The translations under genes and the position numbers were made by a program. From NCBI GenBank assembly GCA_031263025.1, contig JAISGO010000024.1, forward strand, positions 1 to 32,165: a DNA stretch of 32,165 nt, given 5' to 3'. Shown piece by piece: positions 1 to 9,409 of this stretch (positions within the stretch are counted from its first letter, which is position 1; each line of letters opens with the position of its first letter). The notes beneath the pieces were generated by a model. That model was not told where the DNA came from and ran no database searches. It was given only the letters and a program-made list of their open reading frames with translations. Source of the stretch: Coriobacteriales bacterium (GTDB lineage: Bacteria > Actinomycetota > Coriobacteriia > Coriobacteriales > UBA8131).

Positions 1-2
1 AG

Positions 3-710
3 GTCAATGCGAGCGGGCTCACCCCGATCAGCGTCGGCGATTCCGACGCAGTCAAGGTGGGGGAGTGGGTGATGGCCGTTGGCAGTCCCTATGGCCTTGA
101 GAAATCCGTCTCCACCGGCATCGTCTCGGCCAAGTACCGTTCGACCACGGTGCAAAGCGAGAGCCAGTCCGGTAGTTCGACCGGTGAGAGCATCTACGCT
201 AATATGATCCAGACTGACGCGGCCATCAACCCCGGCAACTCCGGCGGCGCCTTAGTCGATGAGAAGGGCGCCCTGATCGGCATCAACGCGGTGATTGCCT
301 CCAATAGCGACAGCAACGCCGGTGTCGGCTTTGCCATCCCGGTCAACTACGCCATGAACATCGCCAACCAGCTGATGAAGGGCCAGACCGTACAGCATGC
401 CTATATGGGCGTGAGCCTCGCCGACGTCAACGCCCAAACCGCCAAGCAGCTTGGCATCTCGGCGACCAGCGGTGCCTATGTGGCAAGCGTGGTAGCAGGG
501 TCACCGGCCGAACAGGCTGGGATCAAGAAAGGCGATGTGATCACTAAGATCGATGACGAGACCATAGCATCTGCCGATGAGGTGATCATCAGCGTGCGCG
601 AACACAACATCGGCGACAAGGTGGAAGTAACCGTGCAAAGGGGCAACTCCACCCAAGTCATAGGTGTCACGCTGGGCAGCGACCTGAAGACCAAATCAGA
701 TAATTCCTAA
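3..710 (+). CDS. HtrA/DegP-type trypsin-like serine protease with C-terminal PDZ domain (5' truncated by window edge)
   Basis: Open frame continues to base 3 (VNASGLTPISVGDSDAVKVGEWVMAVGSPYGLE); catalytic-serine motif NPGNSGGALVD; PDZ-like segment YMGVSLADVNA...GSPAEQAGIKKGDVITKIDDETI; stop TAA 708-710. Confidence 0.93.
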   Translation, partial: VNASGLTPISVGDSDAVKVGEWVMAVGSPYGLEKSVSTGIVSAKYRSTTVQSESQSGSSTGESIYANMIQTDAAINPGNSGGALVDEKGALIGINAVIASNSDSNAGVGFAIPVNYAMNIANQLMKGQTVQHAYMGVSLADVNAQTAKQLGISATSGAYVASVVAGSPAEQAGIKKGDVITKIDDETIASADEVIISVREHNIGDKVEVTVQRGNSTQVIGVTLGSDLKTKSDNS

Positions 711-740
711 GACTGCAGCGCCCTCTAACCCACTCCCAAA

Positions 741-814
741 CGGAGACACTTGAAATTGCCGCATTTCTACTTACGAGTGCATATATCATCCCAAGGCAAT
801 TTCAAGTGTCTTCG
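741..814. repeat. Inverted repeat, 20-nt arms (one G-T) with 34-nt spacer
   Basis: CGGAGACACTTGAAATTGCC (741-760) pairs with GGCAATTTCAAGTGTCTTCG (795-814); the inner 17 bp are perfect. Confidence 0.9.
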
Positions 815-840
815 AAATTCTCATTTTTTCAGCCACGCCT

Positions 841-870
841 ATAGACCTACCTCCGGGTAGGTCTATTTTT
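841..870 (+). terminator. Rho-independent terminator downstream of the htrA-like gene
   Basis: ATAGACCTACC-TCCG-GGTAGGTCTAT stem (841-866) running into a T5 run (866-870). Confidence 0.85.
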
Positions 871-891
871 GTGGGAGGTCGAGCGTGTCTG

Positions 892-900
892 TGCTATAAT
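892..900 (+). promoter_or_regulatory. Extended -10 promoter element for glf
   Basis: TGCTATAAT (TGnTATAAT) with TATAAT at 895-900, 8 nt before ATG 909. Confidence 0.6.
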
Positions 901-908
901 TTTTGCCT

Positions 909-2156
909 ATGCTTAACTTACATGACGCCAAGCAGGAGGCTTTCGATCCGGCCTGCTTGCATGACTTCGACGCGGTAGTGGTCGGTGCCGGATTTGCCGG
1001 GGCGGTGGTGGCCCGGGAGCTGGCTGAACGGGGTCGACGTAAGGTCGCCATCATCGAGCGCCGCGCCACCGTCGGCGGCAACGCTTATGACGAATATGAC
1101 CAGGCCGGGGTGTTGGTACACCGCTACGGGCCGCATATCTTCCACAGCAAGGACGAAGAGGTCTTCGTTTACCTCTCGCGTTTCACGGACTGGCTAGACT
1201 ACCAACACCGGGTGTTGGCCGACATCTATGGCAAGTACACCGAGGTGCCTTTTAACCTCAATTCCATCGAGCAGCATTTCTCGCCCAGCGAGGCCCGAGC
1301 GATTCGGGACAAACTGATAGACACTTTCGGCGAGGGCACCAAAGTGCCGATCATCGAGCTGCGCGAGCAGAAAGACGCATTGCTAGAGAAGCTCGCTGAC
1401 TTCGTCTACAAAAACGTCTTCCTCTTCTACACCCAAAAACAGTGGGGACTCACCCCCGAGCAGCTTGACCCCAGCGTGACCGGGCGGGTGCCGGTACTAG
1501 TGGGGCGGGACGACCGCTATTTCACCGACCCCTACCAGGGGATGCCGGCTCTTGGCTACACCAAGCTGTTCGAGCGGCTGCTCGACCATGCCGGGATCGA
1601 GGTCTTCACCAACCTTGACGCGCGTGATTTGATCCAGCTCCAGAATGGCGCAGGCGAGCTTGAGTTGGCCCGTGAGCTGACCCAGGCCAAGCCCTTCCAG
1701 GCGCTTTGCTTCGCCGGGCGCCCCTACCGCGGGCAGATCGTCTTCACTGGCGCCCTGGACAGTCTCTGCAATACCATCTTCGGACTGTTGCCTTATCGCA
1801 GCCTTCAGTTTGAGTGTGAGACCCATCAGCAAAAACACCTGCTGCCCTGCGGTACCGTCAACTATACAGTGAGCCAGGACTACACCCGTATCACTGAGTA
1901 CACCTACATGACCGGTCAAGACCTCGACGTGACCACCATCATGAAAGAATACTCGCTTCCTTTCACCGATCCAGCTAGTCAGATTCCCTATTATGCGGTG
2001 ATCTCTGACGCCAACCAAGCCCACTACCAGAAGTACCTCGACCTCTTTGCCAGCCTGGATAACTTTCATGTCCTGGGTCGCTTGGCCGAATACCGCTACT
2101 TCAACATGGACGAGATCGTGCGCCGGGCCCTGGACTTGAGTAGTCAGCTGCTTTAG
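909..2156 (+). CDS. glf: UDP-galactopyranose mutase
   Basis: DAVVVGAGFAGAVVARELAERG FAD-binding motif; GGNAYDEYDQAGVLVHRYGPHIFHS; C-terminal LGRLAEYRYFNMDEIVRRAL. The ORF track starts at TTG 903; ATG 909 is in frame. Confidence 0.95.
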   Translation: MLNLHDAKQEAFDPACLHDFDAVVVGAGFAGAVVARELAERGRRKVAIIERRATVGGNAYDEYDQAGVLVHRYGPHIFHSKDEEVFVYLSRFTDWLDYQHRVLADIYGKYTEVPFNLNSIEQHFSPSEARAIRDKLIDTFGEGTKVPIIELREQKDALLEKLADFVYKNVFLFYTQKQWGLTPEQLDPSVTGRVPVLVGRDDRYFTDPYQGMPALGYTKLFERLLDHAGIEVFTNLDARDLIQLQNGAGELELARELTQAKPFQALCFAGRPYRGQIVFTGALDSLCNTIFGLLPYRSLQFECETHQQKHLLPCGTVNYTVSQDYTRITEYTYMTGQDLDVTTIMKEYSLPFTDPASQIPYYAVISDANQAHYQKYLDLFASLDNFHVLGRLAEYRYFNMDEIVRRALDLSSQLL

Positions 2157-2159
2157 GCT

Positions 2160-3164
2160 GTGCTAATCAGCTTCTGTATCCCCTGCTTCAACGTTGCGGA
2201 CTACCTTGACCACGCCTTGGAGAGCATCTTGGCGGGCTGCCGGGGGCGCGAGGCTGAGGTCGAGGTCATCCTAGTTGACGATTGCTCGACAGACGGGCGC
2301 ACGCCCCAGGCGGTGGATGCCTGGCAAGCGCGGCACCCTGAGCTGATCCGGGCTGTCCATCATCCCTGCAATCTCGGCCATGGCGGCGCAGTCAACACCG
2401 GTTTAAGCGAGGCCCAAGGCGAATATTTCAAGGTCTTAGACGCCGATGACTGGTTTAGTCCGAGCTGCCTTGGGCAAGCCCTTAACCTCCTTAAAGCCGA
2501 ACGCCCAGACGTCTTGATATGTGATTATGTATATGAGAAGCCCAGTCAACAACTCACTCGCACAATCGGCTACCGCAAGGTCTTACCAGCCGGCCGAATC
2601 TTTAATTGGTCAGAAATCAAATCCTTCAAACCCTGGCAGAACATCCTGATGCACTCGGTGATCTATAGACGGGAGCTGCTCTCCCGCCTGCACCTGCCCG
2701 AGCATACCTTCTATGTCGACAACCTCTTCGTCTATCTGCCCCTGCCCAAGATGGAAAAGCTCTACTATGCGCCTCTGCCGCTCTATCGTTATTTCATCGG
2801 GCGTGAGGGCCAGTCGGTGCAGGAGGAGGTGATGGCGGGGCGGATCGACCAACAGCTATTGGTCACCCGGACGATGATGGCGGCCTTGGATCCCTTGGAC
2901 GGCAGCCTGGTGCCCCAGCTAGGCCGTTATCTCGCCGGCTACCTGATGATGATGTTGGTGATCTGCAATGTCTTCTTGATCATCAATGGCCGTCCTGGTC
3001 TCGATGCCGAACGCGCCCAGCTTTGGTCTGAGCTTAAGGCGTCGGCGCCTGCTACCTATCGCAAGCTCCACAACAGCCTGCTCGGACGCATGGCCCGTCT
3101 GCCCAGCCACGCCCTGATCAAAGGCGGCTATCATCTGGCCCAGAGGGTCTTCCCCTTCAACTAA
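2160..3164 (+). CDS. Family 2 glycosyltransferase
   Basis: N-terminal SFCIPCFNVADYLDHALESIL, VDDCSTDG and FKVLDADDWFSP GT-A motifs; begins 3 nt after the glf stop. Confidence 0.88.
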   Translation: MLISFCIPCFNVADYLDHALESILAGCRGREAEVEVILVDDCSTDGRTPQAVDAWQARHPELIRAVHHPCNLGHGGAVNTGLSEAQGEYFKVLDADDWFSPSCLGQALNLLKAERPDVLICDYVYEKPSQQLTRTIGYRKVLPAGRIFNWSEIKSFKPWQNILMHSVIYRRELLSRLHLPEHTFYVDNLFVYLPLPKMEKLYYAPLPLYRYFIGREGQSVQEEVMAGRIDQQLLVTRTMMAALDPLDGSLVPQLGRYLAGYLMMMLVICNVFLIINGRPGLDAERAQLWSELKASAPATYRKLHNSLLGRMARLPSHALIKGGYHLAQRVFPFN

Positions 3165-3165
3165 G

Positions 3166-4635
3166 ATGGACAAGCTTTCGAAAAGACGCCCGCCGAAGCG
3201 CTCGGCGCGCCGCTGGGGCGTTTCCTCGGCGCACCGTCCACACGCCCAGATCGACTTGGTTAGTGCGCGCGCGGCCGGAGCCAGCGCGGTGGTGGAGGAT
3301 TCCAGTAAGCGCAAAGAGAAGACTTTCGAGCAACGTGTCCGCCATTCGCGCCACCGTAACCGCATCATTATGGTCAGCTTGGTCAGCCTGGTCTGTGTGG
3401 TGGTGGCTGTCTTGGTCGTCTATTTTGCCTACTTCGCTTATCTCGACAACCAGCTCCACCAAGACCTTGACCAGCCGGCCTTAAATAGCCAGCTGAGCAG
3501 CGCGGCCGACCCGACGAAGCAGCCTTTCTACGCGCTGCTCTGTGGCATCGACGATCAAAATGCCCCCGAGTCGGCCCAATCCATCCTCTTATGCTACGTT
3601 GACGCCACCCACGGGCATATCACGGTCACCTCGCTGCCGCGCGACTTAAAGGTGGCAATTGCCGGGCACGGTACCCAAAAACTAGCCAACGCTTATACTT
3701 ATGGTGGCCAGGCTGGTATGGTCAGTGCGGTGAGCGGGCTTTTGGGGCTGAAGATCACGGTCTATGCCCAGCTTGACCTGGCGGGCTTGAGTGCGATGGT
3801 CGATGCCCTGGGTGGAGTGCAGCTAAACGTCCCCCTTGACATCCCCTCCGGCAGCGCCGACCAGAGTTTGGCTTTGGCCAAAGGACTGCAACAGCTGAGC
3901 GGTGCCGAGTGCGTGACCTTATGTAGCTCGACTGACTATAGCATCGGGGATTTCCAACGCCAGGCCAACGTACGCACCTTGGTACAAGTCCTGATCGCGA
4001 AGATCGAGGCGGCGGCTGGCCCGACTGGGCTTACCTCTTTAGCGCCGGTCTGTGCCCATTTGAGCTGTACTCTGAGTTCCCATCAGCTGCTTGATATTGC
4101 CGGGCAGTTTGCCGGGATCCAGCCCTACGATATCTATAGCTATGCCGTGAGCTGCTATAGTGACGTGCAAAATGGTATCACCTATCAAGCCCTCGACGGT
4201 ACCGGGGCCTCTAAGTTCTTTGACGAGATCCAGGCGGGCCAGTATCCTGACCTCGCCGACATGAAGAACCAAGGTAATACCCCAGAGCAGTACCAACCTC
4301 AGGCTAAGCCCTTTGCCGACGCCACTGGCCAGGCCCAGCCTGGTTTTGACACCAGCCAGTTCACCGTTGATGTCTGGAACGGCTACGGTATCCCCAACGC
4401 GGCTCGCTCGGTCTCGGATATGCTGGGCATGGCAGGTTATCACCAGGGTAAGACCGGCAACGCCGCTTCTTTCGTCTACACCGAGACCCTGGTGGTCTAT
4501 AAGAGCGATAAGGACTTGGCAGCGGCCCGGGACATCTTGGCCAGGATCGGCTATGGTCGTCTGATCGCCTCTGAGGGGCGCTACACTTTCCCCGACGACG
4601 TCTTGGTGGTGGTCGGGGGCGACTATAAGGGTTAG
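3166..4635 (+). CDS. LytR-CpsA-Psr (LCP) family cell-wall glycopolymer ligase with LytR_C domain
   Basis: Basic N-terminus plus one TM (IIMVSLVSLVCVVVAVLVVYFAYFAY); LCP-like TSLPRDLKVAIAGHGTQKLANAYTYGG; C-terminal VDVWNGYGIPNAARSVSDMLGMAGY LytR_C-like segment. Confidence 0.87.
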   Translation: MDKLSKRRPPKRSARRWGVSSAHRPHAQIDLVSARAAGASAVVEDSSKRKEKTFEQRVRHSRHRNRIIMVSLVSLVCVVVAVLVVYFAYFAYLDNQLHQDLDQPALNSQLSSAADPTKQPFYALLCGIDDQNAPESAQSILLCYVDATHGHITVTSLPRDLKVAIAGHGTQKLANAYTYGGQAGMVSAVSGLLGLKITVYAQLDLAGLSAMVDALGGVQLNVPLDIPSGSADQSLALAKGLQQLSGAECVTLCSSTDYSIGDFQRQANVRTLVQVLIAKIEAAAGPTGLTSLAPVCAHLSCTLSSHQLLDIAGQFAGIQPYDIYSYAVSCYSDVQNGITYQALDGTGASKFFDEIQAGQYPDLADMKNQGNTPEQYQPQAKPFADATGQAQPGFDTSQFTVDVWNGYGIPNAARSVSDMLGMAGYHQGKTGNAASFVYTETLVVYKSDKDLAAARDILARIGYGRLIASEGRYTFPDDVLVVVGGDYKG

Positions 4636-4696
4636 CCTGCCTGCTTGTCGACCTGCTCCGGAGGGGCGCTTGTAGTAGAATCTGTCGAGGCGATCA

Positions 4697-4772
4697 GGGC
4701 CCTTAGCATAACGGTTAATGCAACGGACTCATAATCCGCGGAGTGGAGGTTCGAATCCTCCAGGGCCCACCA
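4697..4772 (+). tRNA. tRNA with CAU anticodon (elongator Met or Ile2), encoded CCA
   Basis: Cloverleaf GGGCCCU/AGGGCCC acceptor; D stem GCAU/AUGC; anticodon loop CUCAUAA; T arm GGAGG-UUCGAAU-CCUCC; 3' ACCA. Confidence 0.95.
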
Positions 4773-4829
4773 GTCCCTTAGTGTCAAGGCTGTTCCTAAA
4801 GACATAAAGGACGGCTAGGCTGATTGCGC

Positions 4830-4835
4830 TAGAAT
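4830..4835 (+). promoter_or_regulatory. Candidate -10 box of whiA
   Basis: TAGAAT followed by 6 nt (AATCCC) then ATG 4842; no Shine-Dalgarno sequence. Confidence 0.5.
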
Positions 4836-4841
4836 AATCCC

Positions 4842-5774
4842 ATGTCATTCAATGCGGAAGTCAAAGACGAGCTTATGCGCCTGTTGCCGGCACATAAGCC
4901 CTGCCAAAAAGCCGAGCTTTCCGCTTTGATCAAAGCCCAAGGCCAACTCAGCAGCAACTACCGGCTACAACTTTTGGCCGAGAACGCCCCGGCAGCCCGG
5001 ATCACGGTCGAGCTCCTGCATAATCTCTATGATCTGAAGACCGAAGTTACCACCTTAAGTTCACACCTACATCAAACTTTCGCCTATCAGATCACGGTAC
5101 CTGTCCAACTCGGCCTCAAAGAGACCTTGGGTGACCTTGGCATCATCAGCTATGGGCATCTTCAAAACGGTATCCCGGCCAAGCTCTTGAAAGGCAGCGA
5201 ATGTGAGTCGGCTTTCCTGCGTGGCATGTTCCTGGCCACTGGTCGTATCTCCGATCCGAGTAAGGAATTCCACCTTGAGTTCTCCTGTACGAGCCTCGAG
5301 CTCCAAGCAGGCATCTCGGCCTTGATGCTGCATCGTGGCATCCGCCTGCATTCACTGAAACGTCATCAAGACTGGCTGCTTTACCTCAAAGGGGCCGAGG
5401 CGATCATGGACATGTTGGCTTTTCTGGGTGCTGCCCAAGCGGTGCTCAAAGCCGAGAACATCCGCGTCACCCGGCAGATCAAAGGAGAGGCCAACCGTAA
5501 GGTCAACGCTGAAATCGCCAATCAAAGCAAGTCCATCGACGCCTCCCTCGAACAAGTACGCAAGATCCAATACTTAAGCGATAACGACCTGCTTGCGACC
5601 CTGCCCAAGGGCTTGCGGGCGGTAGCTGAGCTGCGCTTGGCCCATCCTGAGGTGTCACTTAAGCAGCTTGGCCAGCTAGCTCAGCCTAAGCTCAGCAAAT
5701 CTGCTATCTACCACCGTATCCGCCGCCTCGAGATGGCCTATGATGATGCCGCCGAAAGGAGTATTCTGTCATGA
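4842..5774 (+). CDS. whiA: Sporulation/cell-division transcription factor WhiA
   Basis: N-terminal SFNAEVKDELMRLLP; C-terminal HTH LAHPEVSLKQLGQLAQPKLSKSAIYHRIRRLE. Confidence 0.93.
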   Translation: MSFNAEVKDELMRLLPAHKPCQKAELSALIKAQGQLSSNYRLQLLAENAPAARITVELLHNLYDLKTEVTTLSSHLHQTFAYQITVPVQLGLKETLGDLGIISYGHLQNGIPAKLLKGSECESAFLRGMFLATGRISDPSKEFHLEFSCTSLELQAGISALMLHRGIRLHSLKRHQDWLLYLKGAEAIMDMLAFLGAAQAVLKAENIRVTRQIKGEANRKVNAEIANQSKSIDASLEQVRKIQYLSDNDLLATLPKGLRAVAELRLAHPEVSLKQLGQLAQPKLSKSAIYHRIRRLEMAYDDAAERSILS

Positions 5775-7135
5775 TCGACCGTTACACCCGCCCGAAGATG
5801 GGCGCGATCTTCAGCCTTGAGAACAAATACCGTATCTGGCAGGAGATCGAGGTTCTCGCCTGTGAAGCCGAGGCCACCTTGGGCGAGCGGGGAGCCGTCG
5901 ATGTGAGCGGCGTCACTGCCGCTGATGCGGCCTGGATCCGCCAACATGCCGCCTTTGATGTCGATGAGGTGGGCGCGATTGAGGCGACCACCCATCACGA
6001 CGTGATCGCCTTTTTGACTGACCTCGGCCAGCATATCGATCAAGATGTCCCCGCTGGTCAGCCCAAGCCATCACGTTTCGTACATTATGGGATGACCTCG
6101 TCGGATCTTGGCGATACCTGTCTTTGCTATCAGTTGGTCCAGGCCATGGACATCATCATCGAGGATTTCCGCGCCCTTGGTAGGATCTGTAAGGAGCGGG
6201 CTTTCGAGTTCGAGGACACTCTCTGCGTGGGACGCACCCATGGTATCCACGCCGAGCCGATGACGATAGGAATGAAGTTCGGTGCCTGGGCCTGGGCGAT
6301 CAGCCGCGACCTGGCCCGTCTCGAGGATGCCCGATCCTGCTCGGCGGCCCGAGGGGCGATCTCCGGCGCGGTCGGCTCTTATTCGAGCATCGACCCTTAT
6401 GTCGAGGAATACGTCTGCGAACATCTCGGACTTAAACCTGATCCACTTTCCACCCAAGTGATCGCCCGGGATAATCATGCCCACATCGCTACCGCGCTGG
6501 CGATAAGCGCCGCGACTCTCGAACAGATCGCGACCGAGGTGCGTGCCCTACAAAAGACTGATACCCTCGAAGCTGAAGAACCTTTCGCCCAAGGTCAGAA
6601 GGGCTCTTCGGCGATGCCGCACAAGCGCAATCCGATTACTGCTGAGCGGGTTTGCGGCCTGGCCCGGGTGATCAAGGCCAACGCCCAAGTCGCCTTGGAT
6701 AATGTCGCCCTCTGGCATGAACGCGACATCTCGCATTCCTCGACCGAGCGGGTTGCCCTAACAGATAGTTTTATCGCCTTGGACTATATCGCGGCTAAGA
6801 TGGCTTGGATCCTCGGTGGTCTGAAGATCTATCCAGCCAACTGCCTGGCCAACCTTGAGCGCACCCGTGGCCTGATCTATTCCAGTAAGGTGCTTCTCGC
6901 CTTAGTGGACACTGGTATCAGCCGTGAGGCCGCCTATGCTATCGTGCAACGCAACGCCATGCAGGTCTGGGATGACATCCAGCAAGCCCGTAGCGGCGCC
7001 AGCTTCAAGGAGCTGCTTGAGGCCGATCCTGAGGTAAGTCTGGATACGGATGCGCTTGACCGAATCTTCGATCCCTGGCAATTCCTGCAGCGCAAACCTG
7101 TCCTCTTCAAACGCTTAGGAGAATTGGAGTTCTAG
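5771..7135 (+). CDS. purB: Adenylosuccinate lyase
   Basis: MIDRYTRPKMGAIFSLENKYRIWQEIE; fumarase/lyase signature GSSAMPHKRNPITAE; 4-nt overlap with whiA. Confidence 0.95.
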   Translation: MIDRYTRPKMGAIFSLENKYRIWQEIEVLACEAEATLGERGAVDVSGVTAADAAWIRQHAAFDVDEVGAIEATTHHDVIAFLTDLGQHIDQDVPAGQPKPSRFVHYGMTSSDLGDTCLCYQLVQAMDIIIEDFRALGRICKERAFEFEDTLCVGRTHGIHAEPMTIGMKFGAWAWAISRDLARLEDARSCSAARGAISGAVGSYSSIDPYVEEYVCEHLGLKPDPLSTQVIARDNHAHIATALAISAATLEQIATEVRALQKTDTLEAEEPFAQGQKGSSAMPHKRNPITAERVCGLARVIKANAQVALDNVALWHERDISHSSTERVALTDSFIALDYIAAKMAWILGGLKIYPANCLANLERTRGLIYSSKVLLALVDTGISREAAYAIVQRNAMQVWDDIQQARSGASFKELLEADPEVSLDTDALDRIFDPWQFLQRKPVLFKRLGELEF

Positions 7136-7140
7136 ACACG

Positions 7141-8532
7141 ATGCGGAAATTCGATCAAGATCCGAAGGTCACTTCAGCCTATTTCATCGGCATCGGGGGC
7201 AGCGGTATGGCCGCAATCGCCTATGTCGCCCGTCGTCGCGGCATCCGCGTCGGAGGCTCTGACCTGCACAAGACCACTTATATGGAGGCCATCCTACGTG
7301 ACGGTGTCGAGGTCAGCTTCGAGCAGAAGGCCGACAACATCGATGCTTTCAAACCCCAGATCGTGGTGGTCTCGACCGCGATCCCACGCAGCAATGCCGA
7401 ATATGCCCGCGCTCTCGAGCTGGGACTGGAAATTTGGCCTCGGGCCAAGATGCTCGGTTACCTCGGTCGCAATGACCGGGTCCTGGCGGTGAGCGGCACC
7501 CATGGCAAGACCACGACCTCGGCGATGCTGGCGACCTCCCTTGTCCGTCTTGGGGCCGATCCGACTTTCCTGATCGGAGGTGTGGTGGACGGTTTCGATT
7601 CCAGCGCACGTGTCGGTAACGGTAAGGACTACGTGGTCGAAGCAGACGAGTCCGATGGCTCTTTCGTCTATCTCGACCCCGACCTGGCGATCATCACCAA
7701 TATCGAGGCTGACCATCTTGACCATTATGAGAACATCGAGCAGATCGAGTTTGCTTTCAGCGCTTTTTTAGCAAAGCTCTCAGCCTGCGGCATCGCCATC
7801 GTCTGTGCGGATAACCCAGCCTTGCCCAGACTTGCCAAGGAGAGCGCGCGCGCTTATCTGACCTACGGCCTTGAAGATGGCTGTGATCTACAGTGTTTGC
7901 CACAAAGCGACGGTAGCTTCCTAGCCCGTTACCGCAACGATAACATGACCAGTCGGCTCAAGCTGGCCAAGTCCCCCGGCGTACATAATATGCTCAACGC
8001 CTGTGCCGTGCTTTTGGCTTTGGATTGGTTGGGTATTGACCGGGCACAGGCGGCGCAGGCGCTTTCTGCCTACAGCGGGGCACGTCGCCGTTTCGACAAG
8101 ATCGGCAGCGTCTCCGGCGTGGACGTGGTCGACGATTACGGTCACCATCCGACCGAGATCAAGGCTACCTTGGCTGCGGCCCGCGCCCTTGGTTATTCAC
8201 ATATCCATGCTCTTTTCCAACCGCATCGCTATACCCGCACCCAAGTCTTCATGGAGGAGTTCGCGGCGGCTTTCGATGATGTGGACAGCGTGACATTGAT
8301 GAACATCTATCCGGCGGGGGAGGCGCCGATCGAGGGAGTCTCCTCGAACGTGCTCTTCGAACATATCCAAGGCCGCCCCGGAGGCCCTTTCGTGCGCCTG
8401 ATCGATGACCGGGGCGACATCCCCTTTGCCATGGCCGAGATCGCCGAAGCCGGTGATCTGATCATCACCCAGGGGGCGGGCGATGTGAGCGCATTGGCGC
8501 CGCTTATCCTGCGGGCACTTGAGGTGCAGTAA
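7141..8532 (+). CDS. murC: UDP-N-acetylmuramate--L-alanine ligase
   Basis: YFIGIGGSGMAAIAYVARRRGIRVGGSDL; ATP-binding SGTHGKTTTSAML; VVEADESDGSF; DDYGHHPTEI. Confidence 0.96.
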   Translation: MRKFDQDPKVTSAYFIGIGGSGMAAIAYVARRRGIRVGGSDLHKTTYMEAILRDGVEVSFEQKADNIDAFKPQIVVVSTAIPRSNAEYARALELGLEIWPRAKMLGYLGRNDRVLAVSGTHGKTTTSAMLATSLVRLGADPTFLIGGVVDGFDSSARVGNGKDYVVEADESDGSFVYLDPDLAIITNIEADHLDHYENIEQIEFAFSAFLAKLSACGIAIVCADNPALPRLAKESARAYLTYGLEDGCDLQCLPQSDGSFLARYRNDNMTSRLKLAKSPGVHNMLNACAVLLALDWLGIDRAQAAQALSAYSGARRRFDKIGSVSGVDVVDDYGHHPTEIKATLAAARALGYSHIHALFQPHRYTRTQVFMEEFAAAFDDVDSVTLMNIYPAGEAPIEGVSSNVLFEHIQGRPGGPFVRLIDDRGDIPFAMAEIAEAGDLIITQGAGDVSALAPLILRALEVQ

Positions 8533-8536
8533 GACC

Positions 8537-9409
8537 ATGCTGAGCGATGAGGCGATGTCCCGCCACACGAGCTACCGGATAGGGGGGCCAGCTGATTATT
8601 TCTACCGGGCAGCCGACCTCGAAGAGCTACGTGCTATCCTGCAAGAGCTCGCCCAAGCTGGCTTGCCCTATTTCGTCTGCGGCAAGGGCAGCAACCTGCT
8701 CGTCTCCGATGCCGGTTATCGTGGTGCCATTATCACCTTGGGGAAGGGCTTCAAAACCGTTGAGGTAGTGGCCGAGGTCGGGCCGAAGGTACGCGTTAAG
8801 GTAGGAGCTGGCCTGCTTTTGGCGGAGCTCTGCCAACGCTGTTACAAATTGTCACTGTCGGGGATGGAGTTCGCGGTCGGCATCCCGGGTACCATCGGTG
8901 GCGCTTTGGCGATGAACGCAGGTACCAAGGACGGTGCAATCGGTGACAGAGTGCACCAGCTGTGGACACTTGACCGTTTGGGTATCACCCGTAGTTATAC
9001 CGCACAGCAGATGGCTTTTGGTTACCGTGAGAGCAGCTTGGCGCCGGGGGAAGTGGTGGTTGCAGCCGAGCTTGAGCTTGCCCATGGCATCGCCGCCACT
9101 ATCCGCGAGCGGATGAACCAGAGCTTTGCGGCGCGTCAAGCCAGCCAGCCTTTGGGCAAGGCCTCCTGCGGCAGCGTCTTCAAGAACCCGCCAGGCGATT
9201 CGGCGGGCCGTTTGATCGAGGCCTGTGGTCTCAAAGGCTACCGCATCGGCGGGGCCGAGGTCTCGCAGAAACACGCCAACTTCATTATTAATCAAGGAAA
9301 CGCGAGCGCTTCTGAAGTACTCGCATTAATCGTTTATATTCAGGACCAGGTGGAAACCAAATATGGCCAGAAACTCCAGCCAGAAGTCAAGTTCCTCGGC
9401 TTTAACTAG
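8537..9409 (+). CDS. murB: UDP-N-acetylenolpyruvoylglucosamine reductase
   Basis: MSRHTSYRIGGPADYF; CGKGSNLLVSDAGYRG; GIPGTIGGALAMNAG; SCGSVFKNP. The ORF track starts at TTG 8519; ATG 8537 gives the conserved N-terminus. Confidence 0.94.
   Translation: MLSDEAMSRHTSYRIGGPADYFYRAADLEELRAILQELAQAGLPYFVCGKGSNLLVSDAGYRGAIITLGKGFKTVEVVAEVGPKVRVKVGAGLLLAELCQRCYKLSLSGMEFAVGIPGTIGGALAMNAGTKDGAIGDRVHQLWTLDRLGITRSYTAQQMAFGYRESSLAPGEVVVAAELELAHGIAATIRERMNQSFAARQASQPLGKASCGSVFKNPPGDSAGRLIEACGLKGYRIGGAEVSQKHANFIINQGNASASEVLALIVYIQDQVETKYGQKLQPEVKFLGFN

Noticed and set aside
1497-2069. 190-aa minus-strand ORF inside glf
   Set aside because: Shadow ORF in a well-supported CDS.
4697-4772. tRNA as an integration site for a mobile element
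   Set aside because: No integrase, no duplicated 3' tRNA fragment found nearby, and both flanks are ordinary genes.
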